Part shown: one piece after another, positions 51,748-60,734 of the stretch
How positions within the stretch are numbered: the stretch's first letter is position 1
Layout: each line of letters starts with the position of its first letter
Origin: Sphingopyxis sp. PAMC25046
GTDB taxonomy: Bacteria; Pseudomonadota; Alphaproteobacteria; Sphingomonadales; Sphingomonadaceae
Reading direction: 5' to 3'
Assembly (NCBI RefSeq): GCF_004795895.1
Contig: NZ_CP039250.1
Location: forward strand, 310,001-374,000
DNA length: 64,000 bases
Notes under the pieces: model-generated
What the model saw: the letters and a program-made list of their open reading frames with translations, nothing else
Databases searched by the model: none
What the model was told of the DNA's origin: nothing
Position numbers and translations under genes: made by a program

Positions 51748-54453
51748 ATGATGACCAGGACAATTTTGCTCGCCAGCGCCGCAGCGGTCGCGACCTTTGC
51801 AACGCCAGCGCTCGCGCAGAGCGATGCTGCGACGCAGTCACCCGCCGCGGAGGATGCTCCGAACGGATCGGACATCGTCGTGACCGGCTCGCGCATTCGT
51901 CGCCAGGATCTCGCGGGCGTCGGCCCCGCGACCGTCGTGTCGGCCGAGCAGATCGAGAACACCGGCGTCGTCAATATCGAGACGGTGCTGCAGCGCCTTC
52001 CCGCCAACGCCGGCTTCGCAGGCAACCAGACCTCCGCCTATTGGGCGAACAATGGATATGGCACGGCGCAGGTGAACCTGCGCGGTCTCGGCATCAAGCG
52101 CACGCTTGTTCTGCTCAACGGCCGCCGCCTCGTCGCGGGCGGCACCGGCGCGAACTCCTCGCCCGATCTTAACATGATCCCGGTCGCGGCGCTCGCGCGC
52201 ACCGATGTGCTCAAGGACGGCGCCTCGGCGATCTATGGCGCCGACGCGATGGCGGGCGTGGTCAACCTCGTGACCCGCACTGACTATGAAGGCCTCGGCC
52301 TCAGCGTGCGCCAAGGCATCACCGAAAAGGGCGATGGCTCGGACTTCACCGCCGACCTCCTGTGGGGCGTCCGCAACGATCGCGGCGGTTTCATGGCGGC
52401 GGTCACCTATCAGAAGACGAGCGCGGTCAATATGGCAACGCGCGCGCCTTGCTCGCTTGCCGAAACCACGCCCGGCATGCTGAGCTGCGTGAACAGCGCC
52501 TCGACGATCGGCGGCCGCGCGGTGCTGCCGAACGGCCAGCAGATCAACTTCAATCAGGTGCTGGGCGGTAACGGCAACTTCTTCGAGCCGTACAGCGCTG
52601 CCAAGCACAACTTCAACTCGAACCCGTTCCTCAACGCGGTGAGCCCGGTCGAGCGCGTGAGCACGGCGTTTTTCGCCGACTATGACATCACTGACAATAT
52701 CGAGGCGTTCGGCGAATTCCTTTACACCTTCCGCAAGTCGAATCAGATCGCGACGCCCGGAACGCTGCGCAACCTCTCGATCGCGGCGAGCAATCCCACC
52801 AATCCGACGGGGCAGAATATCGTCCTCATCCAGCGCCGCCTCGCCGAGCCCGGCCCGCGCCAATTCTTCCAGGAAACCGATACCTGGCAGGGTACGTTTG
52901 GCCTCCGCGGCAAGCTCTCTAACGATTGGGGATGGGAAATCGCGGGCGCCTTCGGCCGCAACACCGCGGTCGATGGTTCGACCAACATCGCCAATCTCGA
53001 GCGAGTGGCGAATTCCCTCGATACGACCAAGTGCAGTCTTGCTGCCGGTGCCACGATCCCCTGCGCCGACTATCTCGGGTTCGGCGACCTGACCCCGGAG
53101 GTTCTCGACTATATCCTGTTCACGTCGCGCGACCGCGGCGGCAACGAGCTTGCGACGGTCACCGCCGATATCAACGGCGATCTCTTCAAGCTGCCCGCAG
53201 GCCCCGTCTCCTTCGCGGCGGGTGTCGTCTATCGCAAGGAAAAGGGTTGGCGCGATCCCGATCCGCTGACGGTGCTCGGTATTGCCAACACCAACCAGCA
53301 GGATCCGATCTCCGGAACGAGCACGGCGAAGGAAGCCTATCTCGAACTGTCGGTGCCCGTTCTGGCCGACACACCCTTCTTCCAGTCGCTTACCCTCGAC
53401 GGCGCGGTTCGCTACTCGAACTACGACCTGTTCGGCAGCGACTGGAACTACAAGGGGAGCGTCGACTGGGTCATCAATGACAGCTTCCGCCTGCGCGGCA
53501 CCTACGGCACCGGCTTTCGCATTCCGAACGTCCCCGAATTGTTCGGCGGCGTCTCCGAGGGCAATCTGACGACCACCGACCCCTGCTCGCGCTATTCGAC
53601 CAGCGGCAATGCGACACTGATCGCCAATTGTCAGGCGTCGGGCGTGCCGGCCAATTATGTTCAGCTCGGTACAACGATCCTGACAACGGTCGGCGGCAAC
53701 GAGAATCTGAAACCCGAAAGCTCGACGACCTGGACCGTCGGGACGGTGATTTCACCGAAGGGACTGGTTCCGGGACTCTCGCTCACTGCCGACTGGTTCG
53801 ACATCAAGATCAAGGATGCGATCCGTGCTATTCCGGGCTCGACAAAGCTCAGCATTTGTTATGCGAGCCAGAATCTTTCGCATCCCTTCTGCGAAGATTT
53901 TACCCGCAGCCCGTTGACCGGCGAGGTTACCTTCCTCTCCGCGCAACCGATCAACACGGGCCGCGAAGAAATGAACGGCCTCGATCTGGGTCTCGTTTAC
54001 AACAATGACATCGGCAGCGTGAACGTCTCGCTCGACGTCAACGTGACCTATCTCAACAAATATGTGGTCCTGCCTTTCCCCGGCGGCGCGCCGATCGACT
54101 TCGACGGCTTTATCGGCGGCGGCAATGGCGGCTATCCGAAATGGCGCGGCTATGGCGTGCTGACCGCTGAAAAGGACGGGGTCAGCGCGACCTGGTCGAC
54201 CCAGTGGATCGGCAAGGCGACCGACTTCAATGCGGCCCCCGGCGACATCGGCTACAGCACGCCGAATGTCTTCTACCACAATCTCCAGGTCGCTTTCGAA
54301 ATCGACGAGAAGACCCGGTTCCAGGTCGGTGTCGACAATCTTTTCGATCGCAAGGCGCCCTATATCCAGAGCTTCACCGATGCGAACACCGACACGATGA
54401 CCTATGACCTGCTCGGACGGCGTTTCTACGTCGGCTTCCGCACCGCGTTCTGA
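51748..54453 (+). CDS. TonB-dependent receptor with Cys pairs (901 residues)
   Basis: Signal peptide (ATFATPALAQ), TonB box DIVVTGSRI, plug with NIETVLQRLPANAGFAGNQTS and LVLLNGRRLVAGGTG, LKDGASAIYGADAMAG, and a large barrel ending GRRFYVGFRTAF. The barrel has Cys pairs in extracellular-type loops (CSLAETTPGMLSC; TTDPCSRYSTSGNATLIANC; SICYASQNLSHPFC) that could form disulfides. This class is abundant in sphingomonads. Two PepSY genes follow 11 bp downstream, so it probably forms an operon with them; the 42748 receptor and ABC genes are upstream. Confidence 0.9.
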   Translation: MMTRTILLASAAAVATFATPALAQSDAATQSPAAEDAPNGSDIVVTGSRIRRQDLAGVGPATVVSAEQIENTGVVNIETVLQRLPANAGFAGNQTSAYWANNGYGTAQVNLRGLGIKRTLVLLNGRRLVAGGTGANSSPDLNMIPVAALARTDVLKDGASAIYGADAMAGVVNLVTRTDYEGLGLSVRQGITEKGDGSDFTADLLWGVRNDRGGFMAAVTYQKTSAVNMATRAPCSLAETTPGMLSCVNSASTIGGRAVLPNGQQINFNQVLGGNGNFFEPYSAAKHNFNSNPFLNAVSPVERVSTAFFADYDITDNIEAFGEFLYTFRKSNQIATPGTLRNLSIAASNPTNPTGQNIVLIQRRLAEPGPRQFFQETDTWQGTFGLRGKLSNDWGWEIAGAFGRNTAVDGSTNIANLERVANSLDTTKCSLAAGATIPCADYLGFGDLTPEVLDYILFTSRDRGGNELATVTADINGDLFKLPAGPVSFAAGVVYRKEKGWRDPDPLTVLGIANTNQQDPISGTSTAKEAYLELSVPVLADTPFFQSLTLDGAVRYSNYDLFGSDWNYKGSVDWVINDSFRLRGTYGTGFRIPNVPELFGGVSEGNLTTTDPCSRYSTSGNATLIANCQASGVPANYVQLGTTILTTVGGNENLKPESSTTWTVGTVISPKGLVPGLSLTADWFDIKIKDAIRAIPGSTKLSICYASQNLSHPFCEDFTRSPLTGEVTFLSAQPINTGREEMNGLDLGLVYNNDIGSVNVSLDVNVTYLNKYVVLPFPGGAPIDFDGFIGGGNGGYPKWRGYGVLTAEKDGVSATWSTQWIGKATDFNAAPGDIGYSTPNVFYHNLQVAFEIDEKTRFQVGVDNLFDRKAPYIQSFTDANTDTMTYDLLGRRFYVGFRTAF

Positions 54454-54464
54454 GGGTAATCGAT

Positions 54465-55169
54465 ATGGCGATCCGTTGGCCGCTGCTCGTCCGGCGAACG
54501 CATAAATGGCTGGCCTTGGTGGTCGGCGTCCAGGCGCTGCTCTGGACGCTGACCGGCTTCTACATGGTGGTCGTGCATATCGACACCATCCATGGCGACC
54601 ATCTCGTGCGCGCGCCGATGGTTCAGCCCTTCGACCTCGCGGGCCTCGCGCCGCCGTCGCGGATCGTTGCGGCCGCGCCCGGTGCGTCCGAGGTTCGCTT
54701 GCAGCGGTTCTTCGATCGCCCCGTCTGGCGCGCTGAAACTCCCGAAGGGGCGCGGCTGTTCGATGCCCGCTCGGGTGCGCCGCTGCCTGCGCTTACCGAG
54801 TCCCAGGTCCGCGAGCAGGCGCGGCGCATCTACACCGGCGACGGCAAGATCGTGTCGGTGCGGCTGTTGACCGAAGCGCCACAGGAAATGCAGTCGCGCA
54901 AGCCGCCCTATTGGCAGGTCGAGTTCGAGGGCTGGAACCGCCCGACGCTCTATCTGTCGCCGACGACCGGTGAGCTTATCTCGCGCCGGCACGCATTGTG
55001 GCGCGTGTTCGACTTCGCGTGGATGCTCCACATCATGGACTATGATGAGCGGACCGACGTCAACAACCCGTTGCTCCGCGTCGCGACCTGGAGCGTCTTC
55101 GCGATGGCGATCAGCGGGGCGTGGTTGCTGATCTGGTCCTTCAAACGCCGCAAGAGGAAGCAGGCATGA
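54465..55169 (+). CDS. PepSY-type membrane protein (first)
   Basis: 234 residues. TM1 (ALVVGVQALLWTLTGFYMVV), a periplasmic region with PepSY-like folds (SQVREQARRIYTGDGKIVSVRLL; YWQVEFEGWNRPTLYLSPTTGELISRR), and a second helix at the end (WSVFAMAISGAWLLIW) followed by a basic tail. Begins with conserved His in RRTHKWLAL and HIMDYDERTD. Stop overlaps the second PepSY start. Such pairs often follow TonB receptors in sphingomonads and may act as iron reductase-like or anchoring proteins; function unproven. Confidence 0.82.
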   Translation: MAIRWPLLVRRTHKWLALVVGVQALLWTLTGFYMVVVHIDTIHGDHLVRAPMVQPFDLAGLAPPSRIVAAAPGASEVRLQRFFDRPVWRAETPEGARLFDARSGAPLPALTESQVREQARRIYTGDGKIVSVRLLTEAPQEMQSRKPPYWQVEFEGWNRPTLYLSPTTGELISRRHALWRVFDFAWMLHIMDYDERTDVNNPLLRVATWSVFAMAISGAWLLIWSFKRRKRKQA

Positions 55170-55900
55170 AACGCATCCGACTGACGCCGCTCTTCTTCCG
55201 GCGCATCCACAAATGGGTCGGGCTGATCCTGGGTCTCCAGTTCCTGCTCTGGGCGCTCAGCGGATCGGTGATGGCGCTGCTCGACAAGGATAAGGTCGGC
55301 GGGCACGGCGGCGGGATGTCGCATGCGCATCCACTGCCACCGGGGGAATATTTCGACGTGGCGGCCCTGCCGCGCGGCGAACCTGTCACGGGCGTGATCC
55401 TTCGCGATCTCGGAACCCGGCCGGTCTATGAAGTGCGCTCCGCAAAAGGCGTCCGTCTCGTCGACGCGACAAGCGGCGAGCACATCCGGGTCGACGAGGC
55501 CATGGCGCGCGAAGTCGCCTCCATGATGAACGAGGCGCCGATCCGAGAGGTGAGCGTAATCGCCAAGCCGAACCTCGAATCGCGCGATCATGAGGGGGCG
55601 ATGTGGCGCGTCGATTTCGCGGACGACGAGAACAGCAGCGCCTATGTCTCGCTCGATACCGCCCGCTTTCTCGTGATGCGCGGCGATACCTGGCGCACAT
55701 GGGACTTCTTCTGGATGCTCCACAATATGGACTATATCAACCGGTCGAGCTTCAACCACCCGCTGATCATCTTCGTCGCCTTCGGTGTACTATGGCTGTC
55801 GGGAACCGGCTTCTACCTGCTGTTCAAAAGCTTCAGCAAAGCCGACTTCCGTTGGCTGCGCCGGCGCCGCAAGCCGGTCGTGGTCACCCGCACCGGCTGA
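55166..55900 (+). CDS. PepSY-type membrane protein (second)
   Basis: 244 residues from ATG 55166 (a longer frame overlaps the previous gene). Paralogous to the preceding protein: RRIHKWVGLILGLQFLLWALSGSVM, SAYVSLDTARFLVMRGDTWRTWDFFWMLHNMDYINRSS, LIIFVAFGVLWLSGTGFYLLF. Carries a short His-rich stretch, HGGGMSHAHPLPPG. Membrane protein with a PepSY periplasmic part; probably works with the 51748 receptor. Converges with the hutC-like gene after 6 bp. Confidence 0.82.
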   Translation: MKRIRLTPLFFRRIHKWVGLILGLQFLLWALSGSVMALLDKDKVGGHGGGMSHAHPLPPGEYFDVAALPRGEPVTGVILRDLGTRPVYEVRSAKGVRLVDATSGEHIRVDEAMAREVASMMNEAPIREVSVIAKPNLESRDHEGAMWRVDFADDENSSAYVSLDTARFLVMRGDTWRTWDFFWMLHNMDYINRSSFNHPLIIFVAFGVLWLSGTGFYLLFKSFSKADFRWLRRRRKPVVVTRTG

Positions 55901-55906
55901 CCGGCC

Positions 55907-56608
55907 TCAATCGTCGATCGAAAAGGCGGCTGACAGCTCGAAGCGTGTTCCGGGGTGTGTCAGCCAGGCATGCGACACAAGGCGCGAGCGGCTCCAAGTC
56001 CGGCGCGTCATCTGGAGCACCGGTTCGCCGTCGGACAATCCCAGCATGCCGCGCATCCGCTCGTCGGGCATCGTCGAGCAAACGCGATGCTCGACCCGTT
56101 CGAGCGGTGCAATGCGCGTCAGATATTCATTTGGTGTCATCCGCGTGAAGTCGAGCGTGCCATAGTCGGGGGCGATCGACGCGAGAACGAACCTCTCTTC
56201 TATCTGTATCGGAAATTCGGCTTCGTGATGGACGATGATCGAATGGAACAATTTCGTGCCCACGGACACCTCGAGCAGCGGCGCCGTCTCTACATTGGCG
56301 CGCTCTTCGCGGTTCTGGATCACGCGGGCGCGGTACGCATGACCGCGCTCCCGGATTTCCTCGGCGATGTTGCGGATTTCAATCATCTGGCCGATCGGCT
56401 TTGGCTCTGCGATGAACGATCCGCTGCCGGCGCGCCGCACGACGACGCCCGCCGCCTGCAACTCGCGTAGAGCGCGGTTCGCGGTCATCCGCGAAACGTC
56501 GAACTGCTGAACCAGCTCCGCTTCCGACGGCACCCGGTCTCCTGGGTTGAGGCGGCCGTCCCGCACTGCATCGCAAATGCTTTGCTTGATGGCGACGTAC
56601 CGGGGCAT
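55907..56608 (-). CDS. hutC: HutC-type GntR-family regulator
   Basis: 233 residues from ATG 56608 (GGGAGG upstream); in-frame TTG 56713 and ATG 56698 have no good ribosome site. N-terminal GntR wHTH (KQSICDAVRDGRLNPGDRVPSEAELVQQFDVSRMTANRALRELQAAGVV) and C-terminal UTRA domain (FVLASIAPDYGTLDFTRMTPNEYL, PVLQMTRRTW) with HutC-like length. HutC normally binds urocanate and represses hut genes, but none are visible here, so the regulated genes may be outside the window or the symbol may be only a family name. Confidence 0.75.
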   Translation of the reverse strand: MPRYVAIKQSICDAVRDGRLNPGDRVPSEAELVQQFDVSRMTANRALRELQAAGVVVRRAGSGSFIAEPKPIGQMIEIRNIAEEIRERGHAYRARVIQNREERANVETAPLLEVSVGTKLFHSIIVHHEAEFPIQIEERFVLASIAPDYGTLDFTRMTPNEYLTRIAPLERVEHRVCSTMPDERMRGMLGLSDGEPVLQMTRRTWSRSRLVSHAWLTHPGTRFELSAAFSIDD

Positions 56609-56700
56609 CACCTCGCCTCCCGTCTCTTCGGGCGGCCGGGTTGCCTCGCGGGGCCGAGATTCTGAAGCGGGGGATTTTCGAGTGAGCGAAGGGTTCATAA

Positions 56701-56714
56701 GTCGTCTATACAAC
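56701..56714 (-). promoter_or_regulatory. Possible HutC/GntR operator
   Basis: Minus strand GTTGTATAGACGAC. Its central TTGTATAGAC resembles the HutC consensus CTTGTATATACAAG, with partial symmetry (GTATAGAC). It sits about 90 bp upstream of the preferred hutC start, so auto-repression is plausible. Confidence 0.35.
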
Positions 56715-56804
56715 TTCGCCGACTCCCAGCTAGGTAAAACAGAATGTCACGCGCCGATTGCGCAAAAACTTGCGCGCCAAGCCACTCTCGGTGAGAGCGG
56801 GAGA

Positions 56805-57575
56805 CTAATTGTCTCGATTCCGCTTGCGATCGGGAAAGTAGCGTGCCGGCGTTACACCGGTCAGTTCGCGAAACGAGCGGATAAAGTTACTCGCCGTCCC
56901 AAAACCGAGTTCGAGCGCGATCGATGTGACCGCCTCGCCCTGCGCCAGCCGCAAGAGCGCGGCCTTGAGCCGAATCTGGTTCCGAAACGCGGTAAAGCCT
57001 GTTCCGGTATCGCGTTGGAACAGCCGCGCAAGGCTTCGGCTCGAGATATGGAGTTGCTCCGACCAGGCTTCGAGGCTCCTCCGGTCGCCGGGATTGCGAT
57101 CGAGTGCCGCGGCGATTTGCGCGATACGGGGCGCTGTGACCGACGGGATCGTCAGGGCAGGCGATATTTTCAACGCCATCTCGTCGGCGAAGAGGAAGGC
57201 CAGATGCCGCTGACGCGCCCCTGCGCCCGTGCCTGCGGCCGCAAAAATGATCTCGCGCATCAAGGGGCTCACGGAAGTTAGCCCGGCTTCTTTCGGCAGC
57301 CTCCGTAGAATGCTGCCGAAACAATATATGCTGTACATCTCGAAACCGCCCGAGGTCTCGACGCGATGCTCATGGTCCGCGGGCAGCCAAACGCCCTGCT
57401 GGGGCGGAACGACCCATTGTCCCTCACGGGTGTGCAATATCATGACCCCCCTGCTCGGGTATATCAGTTGGACTACTGGGTGCCGGTGCCACTCCCCGAT
57501 GCTTCGTGCATGGAATGTGGCTCGTTCCACCTCGATCGAGACCGAAGGAGCATTCTTGTCGGATAGTGAATTCAT
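56805..57575 (-). CDS. AraC-family regulator (third)
   Basis: 256 residues, longer than the other two AraC copies. A cupin N-terminus (ARSIGEWHRHPVVQLIYPSRGVM, HTREGQWVVPPQQGVWLPADHEH) followed by an AraC HTH (LEAWSEQLHISSRSLARLFQRDTGTGFTAFRNQIRLKAALLRL and IALELGFGTASNFIRSFRELTGV). Faces a methyltransferase gene with 71 bp in between, like the other two AraC-methyltransferase neighbours but in divergent orientation. Family members often sense small aromatic or lipid molecules; inducer unknown. Confidence 0.88.
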   Translation of the reverse strand: MNSLSDKNAPSVSIEVERATFHARSIGEWHRHPVVQLIYPSRGVMILHTREGQWVVPPQQGVWLPADHEHRVETSGGFEMYSIYCFGSILRRLPKEAGLTSVSPLMREIIFAAAGTGAGARQRHLAFLFADEMALKISPALTIPSVTAPRIAQIAAALDRNPGDRRSLEAWSEQLHISSRSLARLFQRDTGTGFTAFRNQIRLKAALLRLAQGEAVTSIALELGFGTASNFIRSFRELTGVTPARYFPDRKRNRDN

Positions 57576-57603
57576 TATGTCCTGATATCATCTATCGGAC
57601 ATA
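57576..57603. promoter_or_regulatory. Inverted repeat at the AraC/methyltransferase divergent promoter
   Basis: TATGTCCTGATA (57576-57587) mirrors TATCGGACATA (57593-57603), which reads TATGTCCGATA on the other strand, apart from one inserted T. It starts one base after the AraC ATG on that strand. A related GTCGGATA lies at 57558-57565. It is likely an operator, but AraC proteins more often use direct repeats. Confidence 0.45.
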
Positions 57604-57646
57604 GTCTCCAACGCTCAGCATCGTCTTCGCAATCGACGGAGACCTT

Positions 57647-58393
57647 ATGCGCCTACCCATGATGATCCAGTCCACGAAGCGTTCGTCCGCCGCCCGTCCC
57701 CATGGGGAATATAAGCGCCAATTGCTCGACGAAATTGTCGCTCTCAAGCCGGCAACCTTACTCGACGTCGGATGCGGCACGGGCGATCTTCTCGTCGCAG
57801 CGCGCGAAGCGGGCATCGCCCGCACTGTCGGGATCGAGCCGGAAACCCAAGCTTGCGTCCGCGCGCGATCCCGGGGTTTGGACGTCATTTCATGTCGTGC
57901 CGAAGCGCTGCCATTCGAAGACCGCAGTTTCGACGTCGTGACGCTCGATTATGTCGCACATCATACGGAGAATTTGCCGAGAGCATTGCGCGAGGCGTCG
58001 CGCGTCGCGCGCTGCGCCGTGCTCATCCTGGATTGCTGGTTCGACGACACCCTTGCTTCCCAGCGCGTCGCACGACGCTATGACAACTGGCTGAAGAGGC
58101 GCGACCGCAAGAGCGGATATGTGCACAACGCCTGCCCCACGGCGATCGAACTAATCTCTATGTTTGCAGCCGAAGAATTTTCGATCGACTATTTTTGCCG
58201 CCTTATCCTTTCGCCGCTCGACGTCGCCGAAGTCGAACGATCGGCCCGCGGTCTCCTGGAAAATGACGACGACCCGATCGGGAGGCTGGAACTGGAGGGC
58301 ATTCTAGACGATGCCCGCCGCGACGGAATAAGCGATGATGGCTGCATCGTCGCTCGCTTTCTTCGCGACGGCGAAGCTGCAGACACCGCCTAG
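57647..58393 (+). CDS. SAM-dependent methyltransferase (third)
   Basis: 248 residues, starting after GGAG. Motif I LLDVGCGTGDLLVA, IEPETQAC after strand 2, PFEDRSFDVVTLDYVAHH (motif II region). It belongs to the UbiE/class I group but is not the same subtype as the two copies beside the metal genes. Followed by the hydrolase-like gene after 25 bp, hence probably co-transcribed; the divergent AraC regulator may control both. Substrate unknown. Confidence 0.82.
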   Translation: MRLPMMIQSTKRSSAARPHGEYKRQLLDEIVALKPATLLDVGCGTGDLLVAAREAGIARTVGIEPETQACVRARSRGLDVISCRAEALPFEDRSFDVVTLDYVAHHTENLPRALREASRVARCAVLILDCWFDDTLASQRVARRYDNWLKRRDRKSGYVHNACPTAIELISMFAAEEFSIDYFCRLILSPLDVAEVERSARGLLENDDDPIGRLELEGILDDARRDGISDDGCIVARFLRDGEAADTA

Positions 58394-58418
58394 GCCCGAG
58401 AATGAAGGAGAGGCGATC

Positions 58419-59264
58419 ATGTCGAGGCAAGCGGCTCTGGCCGAGATCCGGTTTCTGGGCGATGATCGATGTGAGTTGTCTGCCTGGGTGTCGGCGGCGG
58501 CTCCAGGGATCGAGAATCCAACGCCGATCCTGCTATGCCACGGTGGCGGACCCGATCACGCAATGTTCCTGCCCCTGATCGAGACAATCCCGGACGAATA
58601 TGCGGTAATACTTCCCGATGTGCGCGGCTATGGCCGATCGCGATGTCGCGACACGGCGCGCCACACTTGGGCCCAATATGTATCCGATGCAGTCGCGTTG
58701 CTTGACGCCCTTGGTTTCTCGCGCGCCATCATCGGAGGCGCCGGACTTGGATCGACGATAGCACTCCGCTTCGCGGTGGATCTTCCGACCTATGTTCTGG
58801 CTGTCATCGCGATCGGGATCGAGGATATCGAGGACGATAAGGCAAAGGAGGCTGAAATCCGGATGATGGAGGCGTTCGCCTTGCGAGTACAGCGTGACGG
58901 CATTCTGGCCGGATGGGAGCCCCTCTTGCCGCATCTATCTCCGATCATCGGCGCGATGGTTTGCGAGGCGATCCCGCGTTCCGATGCGGAGAGCATTGCC
59001 GCGGCTGCGGCGATCGGTCGCGACCGATCCTTTAAAGATCCCGAAGAGCTTGCCGTCATTTCCGTTCCGGTCATCTTGTTCGCGGGTGACGACGCGAGAC
59101 ACCCGCAGTCGCTGGCCGAAGAGCTTGCGAGCATCATTCCCCGTGGCCGATTGGCGGCGGCTTCGCTGTCATCGAACGTGAAAACAAGCCGCGATTTCGG
59201 TCGGTTCATCGCGCCCGCTCTTCTCGACTTTATTGCCGAAGTTCGAGCCGCACCCACAGGATGA
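58419..59264 (+). CDS. Alpha/beta-hydrolase-fold protein lacking an obvious nucleophile
   Basis: 281 residues from ATG 58419 (GAAGGAGAGG upstream). Alpha/beta fold marks: oxyanion-type HGGGPDHAMF, VILPDVRGYGRS, AIIGGAGLGSTIAL at the nucleophile elbow, and VPVILFAGDDARHPQ late in the chain. At the elbow the normal GxSxG is replaced by GGAGLG: the Ser position carries Ala or Gly. If that alignment is right the protein is not a classical serine hydrolase. It follows the methyltransferase; a shared pathway is likely but unidentified. Confidence 0.75.
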   Translation: MSRQAALAEIRFLGDDRCELSAWVSAAAPGIENPTPILLCHGGGPDHAMFLPLIETIPDEYAVILPDVRGYGRSRCRDTARHTWAQYVSDAVALLDALGFSRAIIGGAGLGSTIALRFAVDLPTYVLAVIAIGIEDIEDDKAKEAEIRMMEAFALRVQRDGILAGWEPLLPHLSPIIGAMVCEAIPRSDAESIAAAAAIGRDRSFKDPEELAVISVPVILFAGDDARHPQSLAEELASIIPRGRLAAASLSSNVKTSRDFGRFIAPALLDFIAEVRAAPTG

Positions 59265-59423
59265 TCGCAGCCTCTACGATCTGACCGACGGATAACCGCC
59301 GAAGCAGGCCCATCCAGCCGGACCTGGCGCGCACCCGATTGCGATAGCAGCAAGCGGTCTCGGCCGGCACCTGCGTCGGTGGTGCGATGTCCCGCCGCGA
59401 AGCGCGGCCCCCTTCGGCGGCCG

Positions 59424-59476
59424 CAGAGGGAGAGGAGAGAGGGGCCAGGTGACGGGTTGAAACCGGGAGAGAGTCT
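59424..59476 (+). promoter_or_regulatory. Conserved leader element before the DUF932 gene (copy A)
   Basis: CAGAGGGAGAG (59424-59434), 15 bases, then TGACGGGTTGAAACCGGGAGAGAGTCT (59450-59476, read here as two parts of ten and seventeen). The same parts appear in the same order ahead of the ParB-like gene. The element ends 25 bp before the ATG. It is a shared 5' leader or regulatory RNA rather than a coding region. Confidence 0.6.
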
Positions 59477-59501
59477 TCCGGACCCGTCGCGGAGACACGC
59501 C

Positions 59502-60695
59502 ATGACACTTCTACCCAGCACCCTCGCCCGCGATTCGTCCCCGGGCTACAAGGTCGATATCTCGCGAGGCCGGCGCATCGGCCGCGTCTCGTCCGAATGG
59601 TTCTCCCGGCCCGACGACGAGCGCTACCTGTCGCTCTCCGACCTTTATGATGCAGTGCGCGCGCGGGCCGAGACCGCGACTGCGCGGACTGTCGAAACCC
59701 GCGCCATTCGCGTCATCGCCGCGCCCGACGAACCCGAGCGACTGAGCCTGCTCCTTCCCGACCGCGAAGCGCCGGTTGCACCCACGCACTGGTCTTTCGG
59801 GCAAATGTGCAGTCTCGTCGGGGCGCCGTCGGCCTATCTGCGCCAGCTTCCCGCCGCATTGGCGGGCATCAACATGCAGCACGGTCTGCTCGCGCATCGC
59901 GGGGAATTGGTGAAGACGCTCGAGACCGGCGACGGGCGCACCGAGCTGCGTGCCGTGACCGGCCCCGATTATGGCCGCATCTGGGATCATGAGCTTGTCG
60001 CCGCGGTCATGAAGATCGCGGGCAATGGCACTGGCGACACGCGGTGGAAGGTGCCGGGGCTCCTCGACTGGTCGACGATGCGCCACAATCCCTTCGTCGA
60101 GGTCATGAAAGATACGACGACGCTCTACGCCAGCGACCGCGACGTCTTCCTCTTCCTTGTCGACGACGCCAATCCGATCGAGGCCGGTCGTCTGCCCGAC
60201 GGCGATCCCGACCTCTTCTTCCGCGGCTTCTACTGCTGGAACAGCGAGGTCGGGTCGAAAGCCCTCGGCATGGCGACCTTCTATCTTCGCGCCGTCTGCA
60301 TGAACCGGAACATCTGGGGCGCCGAGGGCTTCGAAGAGATCAGCATCCGGCACAGCAAGTTCGCGGCCGGTCGCTTCGCGCAGGAAGCGGCGCCCGCGCT
60401 CGAACGCTTCGCCTCTTCCTCGCCGGTCTCCTTTATGAACGGCATCAAGGCCGCTCGGGCCGCGATCGTCGCGCGCGACGATGACGATCGGCAGACCTTC
60501 CTGCGCAAACGCGGCTTCTCGAAGGGCGAGAGCGAGCGGATCATCCGCAGCGTGCTGCAGGAAGAGGGGCACCCGCCCGCATCGATCTTCGACTTCGTGC
60601 AGGGGATCACCGCGCTGGCCCGCGAGCGTCCGCATCAGGATGGACGGCTCGAGCTGGAAGCCAAGGGTGCCAAGCTTCTGGCCTCGGTCCACTGA
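59502..60695 (+). CDS. DUF932 family protein
   Basis: 397 residues from ATG 59502; the longer frame from 59379 overlaps the leader element. DUF932 landmarks: FGQMCSLVGAPSAYLRQLP, LRAVTGPDYGRIWDHELV, FVEVMKDTTTLYASDRDVFLFLVDD, GFYCWNSEVGSKALGMATFYLRAVCMNRNIWG, ISIRHSKFAAGRF. DUF932 proteins belong to phages, plasmids and integrative elements, usually close to ParB-like and DUF7146/Toprim genes, as here. Function unknown. Confidence 0.88.
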   Translation: MTLLPSTLARDSSPGYKVDISRGRRIGRVSSEWFSRPDDERYLSLSDLYDAVRARAETATARTVETRAIRVIAAPDEPERLSLLLPDREAPVAPTHWSFGQMCSLVGAPSAYLRQLPAALAGINMQHGLLAHRGELVKTLETGDGRTELRAVTGPDYGRIWDHELVAAVMKIAGNGTGDTRWKVPGLLDWSTMRHNPFVEVMKDTTTLYASDRDVFLFLVDDANPIEAGRLPDGDPDLFFRGFYCWNSEVGSKALGMATFYLRAVCMNRNIWGAEGFEEISIRHSKFAAGRFAQEAAPALERFASSSPVSFMNGIKAARAAIVARDDDDRQTFLRKRGFSKGESERIIRSVLQEEGHPPASIFDFVQGITALARERPHQDGRLELEAKGAKLLASVH

Positions 60696-60734
60696 GCAAA
60701 TCTCGCGTTCGCCGGCGGCGTGGTCCTTTCCCTT

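Noticed and set aside
51838..52863. Minus-strand frame opposite the 51748 receptor
   Set aside because: Arg/Ala/Glu-rich shadow; the receptor plug and barrel are on the plus strand.
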